Below, in pieces: positions 33,053 to 44,059 of a stretch of 64,000 bases of DNA. The stretch comes from Thamnidium elegans (Eukaryota; Mucoromycota; Mucoromycetes; Mucorales; Mucoraceae). Where the stretch lies: assembly GCA_025201345.1 (NCBI GenBank), contig JAIXMG010000039.1, positions 124,001 through 188,000 of the forward strand. The letters are read 5' to 3'. The number at the start of each line of letters is the position of its first letter. Positions within the stretch are counted from its first letter, which is position 1. The position numbers and the translations under genes are program-made. Below the pieces are notes generated by a model. It was given only the letters and a program-made list of their open reading frames with translations. It was not told where the DNA came from and did no database searches.

Positions 33053-33710
33053 ATGAGTGAAGCAGATACAGTTATGGAAGATACACAAATGGAAGAAAAT
33101 ATTACACCAGAAGAATTGGTGATTAAAAAGAAACAAGAATGGATTAAACAGTTTCGATTAAAGTTTTGTGTTCGAGAAGAATTCGAAATTACAAAGAATA
33201 TGATTTATCTCGATGGTAGTTTAAATCAAGAGTATGCTATTTTAAAACATTTTAAAAACTTGTATGGTTTATTAACTCTACCAATAGTTATTTTAGACCA
33301 CCAAAGGGACTTAAAAAGGAAGAGGCTCGTAAATGGACTGATGTTGAAAGGGGTTTGTTGATACAAGGTATTGAAAAATATGGAATTGGTCATTTTGGAG
33401 AAATGTCAAAAGAGTATTTGCCTAAATGGGTAAGTTGCATTGTTATTATAATATATATCCTTATAAAACTAATGCATACATAAAAAAAAAGTCTACAAAT
33501 GATTTACGTGTTAAAAGTATTCGATTAATTGGACGTCAAAATCTTCAAATGTATCGTGGGTGGAAAGGAAATGAACAGGATATTGCTAGAGAATACGAGG
33601 CAAACAAAGAGATTGGATTAAAGTATGGATCATGGAAACAAGGTGTACTTATATACGATGACGATGGCAATGTAGAAAAGGCATTAATAGAATATCACAA
33701 AAAGATTTAA
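33053..33710 (+). CDS. SANT/Myb-like protein, three exons
   Basis: Exons join across short introns near 33260-33303 (44 bases) and 33429-33490. About 180 residues. MSEADTVMEDTQMEENITPE is an acidic head; KKQEWIKQFRLKFCVREEFE follows; the middle has EARKWTDVERGLLIQGIEKY and GHFGEMSKEYLPKW, which is a Myb/SANT-type helix set with the usual tryptophans (KWTDVERGLLIQGIEKYG). The end has LRVKSIRLIGRQNLQMYRGW and a helical tail. The pattern suggests DNA or chromatin binding in the nucleus. No named orthologue was recognised. The start codon follows an AT-rich leader with TATATATA about 15 bases upstream. Confidence 0.7.
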
Positions 33711-33826
33711 AAAATATATATAAATTTGTTGTAAATAAGCCACACTCTGTCTATATTTTTTTTATATTTCTTTCTTTCTTTCTCTTTTTCTTTTTCTTCA
33801 TACCATATACATACAATATACACTAA

Positions 33827-34303
33827 ATGTCAGGGACAACAACTCATAAACGTAGCCTATCAGTTGAACCAGACTTGGACTCAAAACGTCCTCGTAACAA
33901 TACTTTATTGACTGATTTAACAGACATTCTTGCAGAGATTAAATCAACCCCTTCTTCAGGAGAGATCTCTGCAGAATTATTAAATTCGCTTCGATTATTG
34001 ATGCTTCAGATCGAAAATCTATCTACAGATGAGTCAAATACAGAAGCAAAATTTATGAAGGATGAAAGTGATAAATGTCTTGATGTTTGGTTTCAAGATT
34101 TAGTTGCACAGTGTGAAGCAGACGGTGAAGATTTATTAGAAGAACAATTATTTAACGCAGAAAGTGACAATGAAGATGAAGAAGAAGAATTGGCACTTGC
34201 TCTTGCTTTACAAGATGAAGAAGATTATTGTCAAGAAGTTGAAGTTTGTAGTAAACAATTGGAAGATGATGATGAAGAAGATATTGAAGTTGAAATTGTC
34301 TAA
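33827..34303 (+). CDS. Acidic hypothetical protein, possibly nuclear
   Basis: Single exon of 158 residues beginning MSGTTTHKRSLSVEPDLDSK, followed by RPR, which together look like a bipartite nuclear localisation signal with a phosphorylatable serine between. The middle is helical (LLTDLTDILAEIKS, ISAELLNSLRLLMLQIENL). The C-terminal third is extremely acidic with DNEDEEEELALALALQDEED and ends DDDEEDIEVEIV. No cysteine-rich or enzyme motif is present. Such tails occur in histone-binding and transcription-linked proteins, but I do not recognise the family. The leader is CT-rich, the stop is followed by a T run. Confidence 0.6.
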   Translation: MSGTTTHKRSLSVEPDLDSKRPRNNTLLTDLTDILAEIKSTPSSGEISAELLNSLRLLMLQIENLSTDESNTEAKFMKDESDKCLDVWFQDLVAQCEADGEDLLEEQLFNAESDNEDEEEELALALALQDEEDYCQEVEVCSKQLEDDDEEDIEVEIV

Positions 34304-34855
34304 TTCCTAATATTATGTGGTTTTTTTTTTATCCTTGTACATAACAATTAAAGAAAAAGAAAAAAAAAAGGCTTGAATATACCACAACAAATTAGATTGT
34401 ATACACGTTTTAAGAAATTGTTGATAAAATTATTAGAGGAAGAATATATATAATGGGATAGGAAAAAAATGTCATTAGGGTGATCCAGTTCCTGAACGGT
34501 TTTTGATACACCTCGTACTCTTTTAATCATGCAATAAAATCTACCCTCTCTCACACTGTTAGAACAAGACGCAACTCTTTTTTTTTCTCTTTATTCTTTT
34601 CGATGCAAAGTTTTTAGAGATCAAATGTATATACTATGATGATACATGGGATTTAAATTACATGATGTTGTCAAAAAAGAAGTACAAATCGAAGGAGATA
34701 TATATTTCAGTATTATACGTTAACATTATGTAAAATGTTCCCCCCCCCCAGTAGTTTTCAAGAAATAGACGGATTTAATGTGAAAATGAATGTGTAGTTA
34801 TTTTTTTCTTTTTGGTAGCGAATGAAGAGGATATTATGTTTACAGTTCTTTTTTT
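34304..34855. other. Intergenic region between convergent genes
   Basis: No gene. It contains 3' flanks of the acidic-protein gene and of calcineurin B, and a C run at about 34741-34750. Confidence 0.5.
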
Positions 34856-35497
34856 TTAAAAACTTTCAAGTGTCATTTGTTTAGCTACATCAGTATTCTC
34901 GACCATAACCAAAAATTCCTCAAAACTAATCTTCCCATCACCATCTTTATCTGCTTCCATAATAGTTTTATCTACAATTTGCTGTAACTGATTATCTTTC
35001 AAATTACTACCGACCATCATTTTAAGTACAAGAAACAATTCACCATTTGAAATAAAACCATCCCTGTCCATGTCATATACTTTGAACGCGACTTTTTTTT
35101 TTAAAAAAAAAAGTTAATGTTTGTTGTTTCGTATATATGTTATTATTAACTCACATTCAAGTTTTTCTCTTTTGTTTCCACGAGCACTGAAAGCACTAAG
35201 TCCCTTAATAAACTCATGAAAATCTACATCTCCCCCTCCATCTTCATCAAAAATAGCAATCATACGAGAAGCTAAAGGGTTATTGGCAATTTGAGGAATA
35301 GAAAGGAATTCTTCTTTATCAATAGAACCTGAATTATCTTTATCCAACTTCATAAAACGTTTATAAAGACGTTGAATTTCTTCTGCAGAAACTAGGTAAA
35401 TTACGTTTTAGTATAGGGTTATTATTTTATTTGATATTATTGTTTTACAGTTGGAGGAATTAACCATATCCTCAAGTTGTGAACCAGATTGACCCAT
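34856..35497 (-). CDS. CNB1: Calcineurin regulatory subunit B, three exons
   Basis: Exon 1 reads [16 protein letters not shown], whose Gly2 within MGQSGS is an N-myristoylation site. Exon 2 starts [20 protein letters not shown] (first EF-hand [12 protein letters not shown]), then [12 protein letters not shown] (second). Exon 3 holds [12 protein letters not shown] (third) and [12 protein letters not shown] (fourth), and ends [10 protein letters not shown]. Total about 175 residues as in yeast and human CNB. All four loops keep Ca-ligand positions. It binds the calcineurin A phosphatase and confers Ca control, which in Mucorales influences morphology and drug tolerance. The intron before exon 3 ends T10-A10-AG at about 35090-35111. 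Confidence 0.93.
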
Positions 35498-35853
35498 TTT
35501 TCTTTTTCTTTTTTTTATTGTTGTAAAAGAAGAGCGAGAAACAAAAAAGGAAGGAAAATATAAATCCATAACAAAACAAAACAAAAACGAACCCGTGTCC
35601 CTTTACAGTCACAAGTAAATTCTCTCAGTTTGTAAGAAAATGCTTTGGGCAAAAAAAAAAGGGTTTTTGTCTAATGTGAAACAAAGCTTTCAATACGACA
35701 ACATATATAGACCTCCTTGGATGGGAGGTACCAGCTAGGCTTTACATTTGGTAGCATGTATAAAAAAAAGTAGTGATTTTATGGTAAATTTAAAGTTTTT
35801 TATTGTACAAAATTTTTGGGGGGTGTGGGAGGGGGTGTTAAATAATGAAAACT

Positions 35854-37877
35854 TTAATGATGGAAAAGTCTCAAGTTGGTATGAACAAGAACCATATCGT
35901 TGTTGTTAGCAGCTTCAATAACAACAGCATCTTGAACTGAACCAGAAGCAGCAGCAACGTACTTGGCACCGGAACGATGAGCACGGTAAATATTATCAGA
36001 GAAGGGGAAGAAAGCATCAGACGAAACAACAGTATCAGTAAGCTTGCTCATCCATTCCTTACGTTCTTCTTCAGTTAAAAGAATGGGGACAGTGTTAAAA
36101 TTAGCCTTCCAAGCTTCAAGTTCAACACCTTCACCAACTTGGTTAGTAACAAAGAGATCGATGGCATTAGACTTATCAGCACGCTTAGTACCCTTCTTGA
36201 AATCAAAGGCAAGTACCTTAGGATGATGACGCATCCACCAGTTATCAGCCTTATCACCAGCAAGACGAGTACAATGAATACGAGATTGTTGACCAGCACC
36301 AAGACCAATGACCATACCATTCTTGGCGTAACAGACAGAGTTGGATTGAGTATATTTAAGAGCAATAGTAGCAACAATTAAATCATTAACAGCTTCCCTG
36401 GGTAAGTTCTTGTTCTTGGTAACAACATTGGTGAAAAGAGAAGCATCAATCTTACAATCGTTTCTCTTTTGTTCCAAATATAAACCGTAGACTTGTCTGA
36501 TCTCTTGTTGTTCAGGAGTATAGTTGGGATCCATTTGAAGAACACAGTACTTACCGTTCTTTTTCTTCTTTAAGATCTCAAGAGCCTCGTCATCGTAACC
36601 AGGAGCAATAACACCATCAGAGACTTCACGGTTAATAATTTTAGCGGTGGCAATGTCAACCTTATCGGATAAAGCAATGAAATCACCGAAAGAAGACATA
36701 CGATCAGCACCACGAGCACGAGCATAAGCACTAGCAAGAGGAGTCAAAGGAACCTTCAAGTCATCAACTTGATAAACCTTTTGGTCAATTTCGTTTAAAG
36801 GAAGACCAATAGCGGCACCAGCAGGGGAAACGTGTTTGAAAGAAGCAGCAGCGGGAACGCCAGTCGCTTCTTTAAGTTCCTTAACCAAAGCCCAAGAGTT
36901 TAAGGCATCCAAGAAATTGATATAACCGGGAGAACCGCTCAATACTTGAACAGGTAACTTACCATCCTTAACAAAGATTTGAGCAGGGGCTTGGTGGGGA
37001 TTAGCACCATAACGAAGAGTCATCATGGCGGAGTCCTTGGAGTATTGGTGACGGAAGTAATCGGCAATAGCGCTATCGTAATCGGCAGTTTGGTTGAAAG
37101 CCTTTAAGGCAAGAGAGTTACGGGTCTCTTGAGTAATCTCACCAGATTTGAGTTCTTCAATAATCTTGGAGTAGTCAGTAGGATCAGAAACAATAGAGAC
37201 ACGAGCGTGATTCTTTGCGGCAGCACGGAGTAAAGTAACACCACCTTTTTTTAAAAAAAAAAAGAGTTAGCTTTGCATATTTAGAAATATATATATACAT
37301 ATTTTTTTTTTACCAATATCAACTTCTTCAACAGCTTGAGGAATAGTAACATCGGGCTTAGCAATGGTCTCCTTGAAAGGGTAAAGATTACAGACAACAA
37401 TATCGATCTTTTCAATGTGTTGTTCGGCAAGATCCTTTTCATCACTTTCAATGTTACGGGCCAAAATACCTATAAAAAATTTAATTAGTAAAAAAGATAG
37501 AAGTTTTTCTAAGTAGTGATAACGTACCACCATGAACAGCAGGATGTAAAGTCTTGACACGACCACCCAACATCTCGGGAGCCTTGGTAATCTCAGAGAC
37601 ATCACTAAAACAATAAAATAAAATAAGCGAACGCGATATATGTATGTAAGTAGTTTTTACTACTTTACCCAATAGGGATACCAGCTTCACGAACAAGTTT
37701 GGCAGTTCCGCCAGAACCGAGCAAACGAACGTTTAAAGCGTGAAGTTCCTTGGCGAAATCAAGCAAACCAGTCTTGTCATAGACGGAGAGAATAGCTATT
37801 TCAAAATATTTTAACGCGTAAGTTTTCTCTTTTGTTTTGTTAGTTAGTTAAGGAGACTTACCAATTTTTTGAGACAT
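35854..37877 (-). CDS. Bifunctional purine biosynthesis enzyme (AICAR transformylase / IMP cyclohydrolase)
   Basis: Several exons; the last is long (35854 to about 37240). The protein starts [20 protein letters not shown] and contains [20 protein letters not shown] (cyclohydrolase/MGS-like domain, about residues 1-195). The transformylase part has [27 protein letters not shown] (catalytic Lys-His pair), [33 protein letters not shown], and [20 protein letters not shown]; it ends [12 protein letters not shown], the family's typical terminus. About 595 residues, the usual size. It makes IMP from AICAR in two steps using 10-formyl-THF. Equivalent to yeast ADE16/ADE17. The intron near 37243-37263 holds a T/A palindrome. 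The coding region is richer in GC than its neighbours, suggesting high expression. Confidence 0.93.
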
Positions 37878-38211
37878 ATTTTATTTCTTGAAAAGTTGAA
37901 GAAAAAAGAAAAAATAGATGGTTTTTTTGGCACTCTTTTAAAAAAATGTCAAGATTCTATGAAAAAAAAAAGTGACTGTTTAGATGTTGGTCATAACTTT
38001 TTGATTCAATCTTAGATTCGCATACAAGCTGGGTCAGAATTGCATTTTTTTTTTTTTTTTTTTTTTTTGGTAACAAAAAGAAGGGTTCTATGCTATCGAT
38101 GGAAAGAAAGGAGGTGTATTAGTGCAGATATCTAAAGAAAAAACACTGTTTTTTTTTGGTATACTATACAATTGTAAAAAGGTATACATGTATATAAAGA
38201 GAAATGTTTAT
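37878..38211. other. Intergenic region with poly-T tract
   Basis: Promoter side of ATIC and 3' side of the MBOAT gene. Contains a T run of about 23 (38046-38068); nothing else was seen. Confidence 0.5.
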
Positions 38212-39534
38212 TTAAAAAATACTAGCAACTATATTAGGATTACCATGATAAAGATTAACAGCTAATCGGTAAAATGAAAATCTTTCCATATAAAGGTACC
38301 CGGTTAAAATATAAGGTACAACAAATAAATGAGCAGTAAATGACATGCTTGCGATAGCATACACTTGTCCTAATAAACCACCTTTAAAGAACTTATCACC
38401 GATACTAATTGAACATACTTGAATAACAAAAAATAAAAATTGCATACCGCAAACGGGTAAAGGAGATCCGAAATAAAGTGAAGTTCCGGTGGCAGCAAAT
38501 AAAAAGTATTCGTGCATAATACCAGACATGACAAATACAGCTAATGCTGGTAACCAACGAGGTGGCTTACAGTTAAATAATAATTGAACTGTGAATCGAA
38601 TAGGTCGATATCCTAATCGATAAAAGCAATCGTTATAAAAAGTATGCCATCTTCTACCCCAAAAATCTCTTAATGAATGTGCTGACCATGGTGAATTAAA
38701 TAAAGGTGGCATATTTAATGTCTCTTCTATATATGATTTCACTTTTCGGATTCCTTCTACTCTCTTCAAAATTGCTTTGGTCTTGACGATATTCTTTGTG
38801 TTTAATTTATTTCGGTCTTTACCTAATTGCCACATTTCTATTGTTGGTAAACATTTGTAAATGATGGCATAGATAATCATGATGGCATCACATGTGACTT
38901 GTAATTGCATTTGGATATATACACAGAATAACATACACATGAGGGTACTGATAAGAATGGTACTGTAAGTGATAGGCTGGTCAGATGCTAATGTGGCTGC
39001 CTTAGTATGTTGACCCAAATAATCTAGTACTTTGGAAACCAATGCAGAATATACTTTAATTGGTCGTTCTGAATCACAGTAATTGAAGGTAAAGTCAATT
39101 ACGTCAAACACAAGTTGGTTTTTAATCATTGTCCATATCAAATGCCCTAAACGAGTGTCTACATACTCGTCGGGACGGGGTTTAATTGATGCCGTATTGG
39201 TTGGGGTAGATTTTCTCCAATCTGATAAAGTATAGATAAATGGTCTTCGACGTCTTTCGTCCATGCTCATAGAGAATACCCAAACACCCATCTTCATTGA
39301 ACTGGCCCAGGCCCACACTGAAGTAACCATTAAACAAAGGTATGGGAACTGACCTGCGTAGTATATCGGTATTGTTAATTCGGCAAACCAAAGTAGTGCT
39401 AAAATAGATTCTTGGATAATATTTCTTTTCTTTACTGGTAGTGATAATATCATAAATATTATACTGGGTGTAAATACTGTGGCAACATATGCTGGTACGC
39501 TCATAGGGTAACTAGCCGTTATATCTGATGACAT
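38212..39534 (-). CDS. MBOAT-family wax synthase-like acyltransferase
   Basis: Intronless frame of 440 residues starting MSSDITASYPMSVPAYVATV. About eight hydrophobic spans are visible (VFTPSIIFMILSL, LALLWFAELTIPIYYAG, TILISTLMCMLFCVYI, AIMIIYAIIYKCLPTI, LPALAVFVMSGIMHEYFLFA, FFVIQVCSISIG, LFVVPYILTGYLY). Signatures are HSLRDFWGRRWHTFYNDCFY, and FVMSGIMHEYFL with the conserved histidine. These match the wax-synthase domain (MBOAT_2) of plant wax synthases and fungal acetyl/acyltransferases. Likely acts in the ER membrane, transferring an acyl group to an alcohol or secondary-metabolite hydroxyl; the acceptor is not known. Being intronless among intron-rich neighbours is slightly unusual. Confidence 0.82.
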   Translation of the reverse strand: MSSDITASYPMSVPAYVATVFTPSIIFMILSLPVKKRNIIQESILALLWFAELTIPIYYAGQFPYLCLMVTSVWAWASSMKMGVWVFSMSMDERRRRPFIYTLSDWRKSTPTNTASIKPRPDEYVDTRLGHLIWTMIKNQLVFDVIDFTFNYCDSERPIKVYSALVSKVLDYLGQHTKAATLASDQPITYSTILISTLMCMLFCVYIQMQLQVTCDAIMIIYAIIYKCLPTIEMWQLGKDRNKLNTKNIVKTKAILKRVEGIRKVKSYIEETLNMPPLFNSPWSAHSLRDFWGRRWHTFYNDCFYRLGYRPIRFTVQLLFNCKPPRWLPALAVFVMSGIMHEYFLFAATGTSLYFGSPLPVCGMQFLFFVIQVCSISIGDKFFKGGLLGQVYAIASMSFTAHLFVVPYILTGYLYMERFSFYRLAVNLYHGNPNIVASIF

Positions 39535-40134
39535 GTTTTTCTTTTAGACAAAGTGTATATGTACAAAAGAGAAAAAAAAAAAGAAACAAAAAGAAAAAGA
39601 CTTTTTTAGTATCCTTTTATATATATTAGGGCCAGCCAAAATATCTCCGGTTAAACTTGTGAAATAAAACCCCTTTTCTTTTTATCCACTTCCTCCTCCT
39701 TAGTCATGCAAAAAAAAAAAAAAAAAAAAAAAAAAAATTAACGTAGTTCTGCTGATGGTTCAGCATGATTTTACAAAATAAAACTATCAGGATACAGTAT
39801 TATTTGGTAATGGATATTAATATCACGCCTATTTATAAGAAAGATAATGTTAGATATAATGCGCAGTGATATAATGTACTTGTATATTTTTACCGTATAA
39901 TCCTGTATCTTCTACTTAGAAGAGCCCGGTATGTAAATTAAATAAAATAAAAACATGGTTACTTATAATAAATTGAATATAAAAAGCATTTATTAAATAT
40001 ATACTTAACTTGTGTGTAATATATGTACACATTTTATCTTCAGTTTTCATAAGCAAAAAAGAGTGAGAGACGGGATTTCAAGTATAAATGACGTAGACAT
40101 AAATCATTAAATATATACATATTCAATTGATAAT
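39535..40134. other. Intergenic region
   Basis: No gene. An A run of about 28 lies at 39710-39737. AT-rich sequence leads into the small gene that follows. Confidence 0.45.
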
Positions 40135-40511
40135 ATGAAGTGGTGCTTCTTTCACTTTAAAAATATACGTAAACCTATTTACCCAGACGCTGGATCTTAT
40201 ATAAATACCAAAAGAGAGATTAAATTCGCAAAACTACAAGAAGAAACCAGTAGTAACACAAGTAAGCCTACTGGGAAAAGAGATAAAAATGCACTGTATA
40301 TGTAACAGTATACATTTTAACAGAATACTCAAATTGATTACAGGTCTAAAAAAGAAAAGATATAGCCAAAGAGAAAAAGGAAAATAGCGTGGCTAAAAGA
40401 AACAGAACTGCTTCGAGTATATCCGCCTTGATATGCAAGTCTTGCCAATCTAGTGATCATTCTACAGCAGAAAGCAAGTTTAAAGATTCTACAAGTAAAA
40501 AACAGCAATGA
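40135..40511 (+). CDS. Small hypothetical protein, two exons, zinc-knuckle-like tail
   Basis: The first exon reads MKWCFFHFKNIRKPIYPDAG and continues to KREIKFAKLQEETSSNTS. An intron (about 40298-40358, GTATATG to AAAAAAG) restores the frame to a second exon, KDIAKEKKENSVAKRNRTAS and ICKSCQSSDHSTAESKFK, ending STSKKQQ. The product is about 107 residues, basic, with CKSC and DH in a C-x2-C...H order that recalls a small zinc-binding knuckle, though a final ligand is not evident. Splicing is by eye and an alternative donor exists at about 40261 (GTAAGCC). No family was recognised. Could be a remnant, but two consecutive frames joined by legal splice sites argue for a real gene. Confidence 0.4.
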
Positions 40512-40982
40512 TTTTTAAAATTGTGAAGACTAATTTTCCTTTGTATCTAACTTGCCTTTTTTGTGACATTAAAAATGTCCAGGCGTGGAAAAATAAATTT
40601 CCAAGTTCAGTTGTCGTCATATCATGATGAATGTTTACTGTTTTTTATTAAGATGAAAAAAAAAACTTTCTTTTGATTCTAAGCTCAGGTCCAGTGTAAC
40701 ATGACTATCACCATTTTTAATGCGAAATATTGTCATATAGTAACAAGGACATGCTTCCCTTTTTTTTTATTTCATTGCATCTATATTTTGGTTACTATGG
40801 TAACAAATTGCATATATGAATGAAATTTATAATATAATAACTGGTTTTTCCGCAAGAGACTTATCTTTTTACGATAAATAATAAAGACTAATGTTTATCC
40901 CATAGTATCCACTACTAAAAAACTTTAAATAATAAGAAAAAAAAGGGTTTAATATATAGTACAATGGGTAAGATGTTATGCT
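40512..40982. other. Intergenic region between convergent genes
   Basis: No gene seen. Contains the pair GGTTACTATGGTAACAAATTG near 40790, a short palindrome (GTTACTATGGTAAC). Confidence 0.45.
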
Positions 40983-41791
40983 TTAATAAGTTTCTTTAAC
41001 TTCTTCTTTAGGAGGTATACGATCCATATCGCCTTCAGTGAACTCGGTATTCATTGATTTAATCCACTCTACTTGAATCTCAAATGGGCCTTCTTGACGA
41101 TCCATTAATGAAATACCTACTGTCTTTACTTTTTGTCTAAACATTTCAATTTGATCTTCTTGAATCATACCATTATTTGTTAAAATAAAATCTTTGAAAG
41201 GAATCTAATTTCAAAATAAAATTCAGCCATATTTTAACTAAATATCATTCAATTACTAATTTACCATGACAGTTTCCCATTGTCCTGGTGTACGTAAGAA
41301 TAATCGATGTTGAAATAAATCGGTTTTGACAACACCATCAGTTTGAATATTAACAAAATACTTTCTTTTATCTCCTTTGACATGTAAAGTTAAATAACGA
41401 AATAAACTGGTATCCCAACAAGGTGTACCAAACATAGTTTGGTCTTTCGGTTTAGTACGCATAGCTGCGTACCCACTTTGTTTGATCTCTCGATTAGCTG
41501 GAAGTTCTAACGAGATCTCTCCGTAAAATTTGCCTACACCTTCTGGTGTTATTTCTAAACTAGCTGTACTGAAACCTCCAATATCTTTATCGCAACCAAC
41601 TACCCATTGTGAAAGATCTTTTTCTGTCTTTAAGGCTGCCATTGGCATTTCCTTTTGCCAACCGCGAAGGCCGTCCATATTCAAGGCTTTTATAATAATT
41701 ACTTTTTCGGTTCTTCTTTTTTTTTCTAGCACTTACCCTTTAAACTTGACTCTGCTACTTCAACAGCTGTTCTACGAATTAATGAAAACAT
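40983..41791 (-). CDS. Complex I assembly factor CIA30 (NDUFAF1-like)
   Basis: Three exons. Exon 1, MFSLIRRTAVEVAESSLK, is a short basic amphipathic start fitting mitochondrial import. Exon 2 begins ALNMDGLRGWQKEMPM and has QWVVGCDKDIGGFSTASLEI, GKFYGEISLELP, SGYAAMRTKP, TSLFRYLTLHVKGDKRKYFV and LRTPGQWETVMIPF. Exon 3 has MFRQKVKTVGISLMDRQEGP and ends RIPPKEEVKETY. The order W....D..IGG.S.A......G...F.G......GGY...R, followed by L.....GD...Y and W....IPF, is the CIA30 domain (jelly-roll, carbohydrate-binding-like). About 235 residues. It assists assembly of the mitochondrial NADH:ubiquinone oxidoreductase membrane arm, implying that this fungus has complex I. Confidence 0.9.
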
Positions 41792-42820
41792 GGTTTTAAA
41801 AAAAGAAGGCAAAAAATAAAAAGCGTGTTTAATTTAACCCTGGTGAAGAAGATATAATCTCCGCTATATAATATAGAAATGGTAAACGCCATTTCGATTA
41901 GAAAGAAAGGGATTGAAAGTGGCGGAAACGTATATTAGGTTTTACTGTTTCCATAGATACCCAAATATTTGTGCCGTAAAAAACCGTGATATCTGTCTAT
42001 ATTGCTTCTTTCATGTTTGTTTAGTAATCACTTTTTTTTTCTTATTTAAATCACTTTCCCTCTATCTATTTTTTCCTTTTTTTCTTAAAATGCATTGCTA
42101 GCTATCATGTTAAGTAAAAAGTTTAACTCTTTTTTTTTTAATTGATTATCAATATCAATGCATTCTTTTCAACCGTTTAATTTATAGAAAAAGGCTTTGA
42201 TTAACCATTTTTTTTTTAGCCGTTCTTGTTATATAATCGCTATACGTCTAGAACCTGTGATTAGAAAAGACGAAATCTCGATTTTTGGTTGAAAGGTTCG
42301 ATATGTATACAAGAACTTGTGACCTTATACGAGAAAAAAAATGTGGTTTTTGCGATCGACGTATATTTCCTAATCGTATTACTATTTACTATTTTCACAA
42401 ATTATTGGCACAGAATGAGTTTTTTTTTGACACAATGTGCTATTTTTTTTTTTTCTATGTGAGCCATTTTAAAAAATAAAAACTGTGTCTACACTGTGCG
42501 AATAATTTGTAGAAATGGTGTATAGCAAATTTTCAAAGAAAAGCCAGATCACTAGTTTCATTTTTTTTTTTTTTTTACCTCATTTCTCGTCAATAATTGT
42601 AATTTCTATGGTTGCTTGCTCAATCGTTTAGTTCGGTACCTGACTACAGATACATCTCGTAAATTAATAAAGTAAGATGGTTTGCCGAGTTTTTTTTATA
42701 TAATAGTGGACATCACATCAAAAATAAATAAAAAAAAATACAATGTATCAGAGAGAAAAGTTGATCTTTTTACTGTATACAGGGTGTAGTAGAAAAAAAA
42801 GTTTTTTATTTCAAAATAAT
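41792..42820. other. Intergenic region
   Basis: No gene supported. Short frames (for example about 42285-42479, with TCDLIREKKCGFCDRR) lack recognisable homology and are embedded in T-rich sequence. T runs at about 42560-42577. Confidence 0.45.
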
Positions 42821-43039
42821 CTATCCGCAATGACCAAAATTTCCTTCTTGTATGATACAAGTTTCAGTATCTGGACAATCATGTAAGCCTACAATACAGG
42901 GTCTTCCCCCTTCTGTTAACTAGAGTTAGTATATTTCGAGTGAATATATATATGTACATATCTTACCAAGTACAGCTGCAGCTTGGATATAGGAAATAAG
43001 ACAGACAAACATAACCATAAAAATAGTCTTGTAATACAT
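42821..43039 (-). CDS. Small cysteine-rich secreted peptide, two exons
   Basis: Exon 1 (42967-43039) is MYYKTIFMVMFVCLISYIQA followed by AAVL, a strong signal peptide. Exon 2 (42821-42912) follows an intron GTAAGATATG...TTAACAG and reads EGGRPCIVGLHDC then PDTETCIIQEGNFGHCG with a TAG stop. The spliced product has 54 residues, about 32 after cleavage, with four cysteines (spacing C-x6-C-x5-C-x9-C), enough for two disulfides. Acidic and glycine-rich. No enzyme or known antimicrobial fold was recognised. Role (signalling, effector-like, defence, protease inhibitor) is unknown. Both exons are short, but signal peptide, splice frame and regular cysteines together make it credible. Confidence 0.6.
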
Positions 43040-44059
43040 ATTTGTATATATATGTATATGTATAAAAATAAAATAAAAAGAGAGAGAGATTGATAAAGTC
43101 AAATTTTTATTCAACTCGGTTGTATTTATATAATACGTATACAACAAACAAATACTTTTTTTTTTTAATATCTATATACACATGCAAAAAAAAAAAAAAA
43201 AAAAAAAAAAATATGAATATCTCTTTTTTTTTATGTTTCACCTTTGACCAAATTATGCCGGTACATAAACACGAATGATCGATTGCTATTTCAACTGTGT
43301 TAACCAAAATGACGATGTAATCTCTCACTCTTGACCGGTGTCACGTTTTTTTTTTTATTTAAATTATCATTATTTTTACTCGACGCGTTCTATGATAATT
43401 CCAATTGAATCAAATAAAAGCTTAAAAATACTATCAAACAGTTACTATTCTACGAAAAAAAAAGTGTAACATTTAATTTAAACAGAAAATGTTTCTTTTA
43501 TAAATATATATTCATAAATAAAGGGATTTGGTAGTTATAATCTTAGAAGGATATACAGATATATATATATATATAAAAATAGCAATAGATCTTGGCTTCT
43601 ATCATTGTTGGCTAATTTAGGTATACCGTGTTTATTACGGCTATGGGTTCGTATTTTATGGCTCTTCGGAAACTTGCTAGAGCGTTGTCTCTCTAAAAAA
43701 AACAAAAGGAGTTCATCATATATTAGTTGGGGCGTTAATATCTCGCTTCACCAATACACGGCATGCATTACAAGAAAGGAAATAGAAGACGCGGATATTA
43801 ATAACTCTATCCCTCTCTTTAAGTTTCTAATAGAAGAACGTATACCTCTGTAAATGTCGCATATATTAGTATAATATATTGTTCTGCCAATCATATGGCT
43901 TACCTCCCTAAAAAAAAATATAGCAATGATTATCTTCACAATGATCTTTTTCTTGTATATAAAAAAAGACACTCTTTTAAATAATCATATTATACTAAAT
44001 CATCGGTATCGGAGACAAATTATTTTGGTTTGCAACAAAAAAGTAGTCTCTATCTCTCT
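43040..44059. other. Intergenic region
   Basis: No supported gene. Contains an A run of about 26 (43185-43211) and a TA microsatellite (about 43559-43576). A plus-strand frame at 43605-43853 has no recognisable motif. Confidence 0.45.

Noticed and set aside
36044..36381. Short frames overlapping ATIC on the other strand and frames
   Set aside because: Shadows of a highly conserved coding region.
42285..42479. Frame with KKCGFCDRR resembling a zinc-binding motif
   Set aside because: A single C-x2-C within a T-rich, otherwise unstructured translation; no partner ligands in order.
43605..43853. 82-codon plus-strand frame
   Set aside because: No recognisable domain, no convincing leader, and sits in AT-rich intergenic sequence next to the F-box relics.
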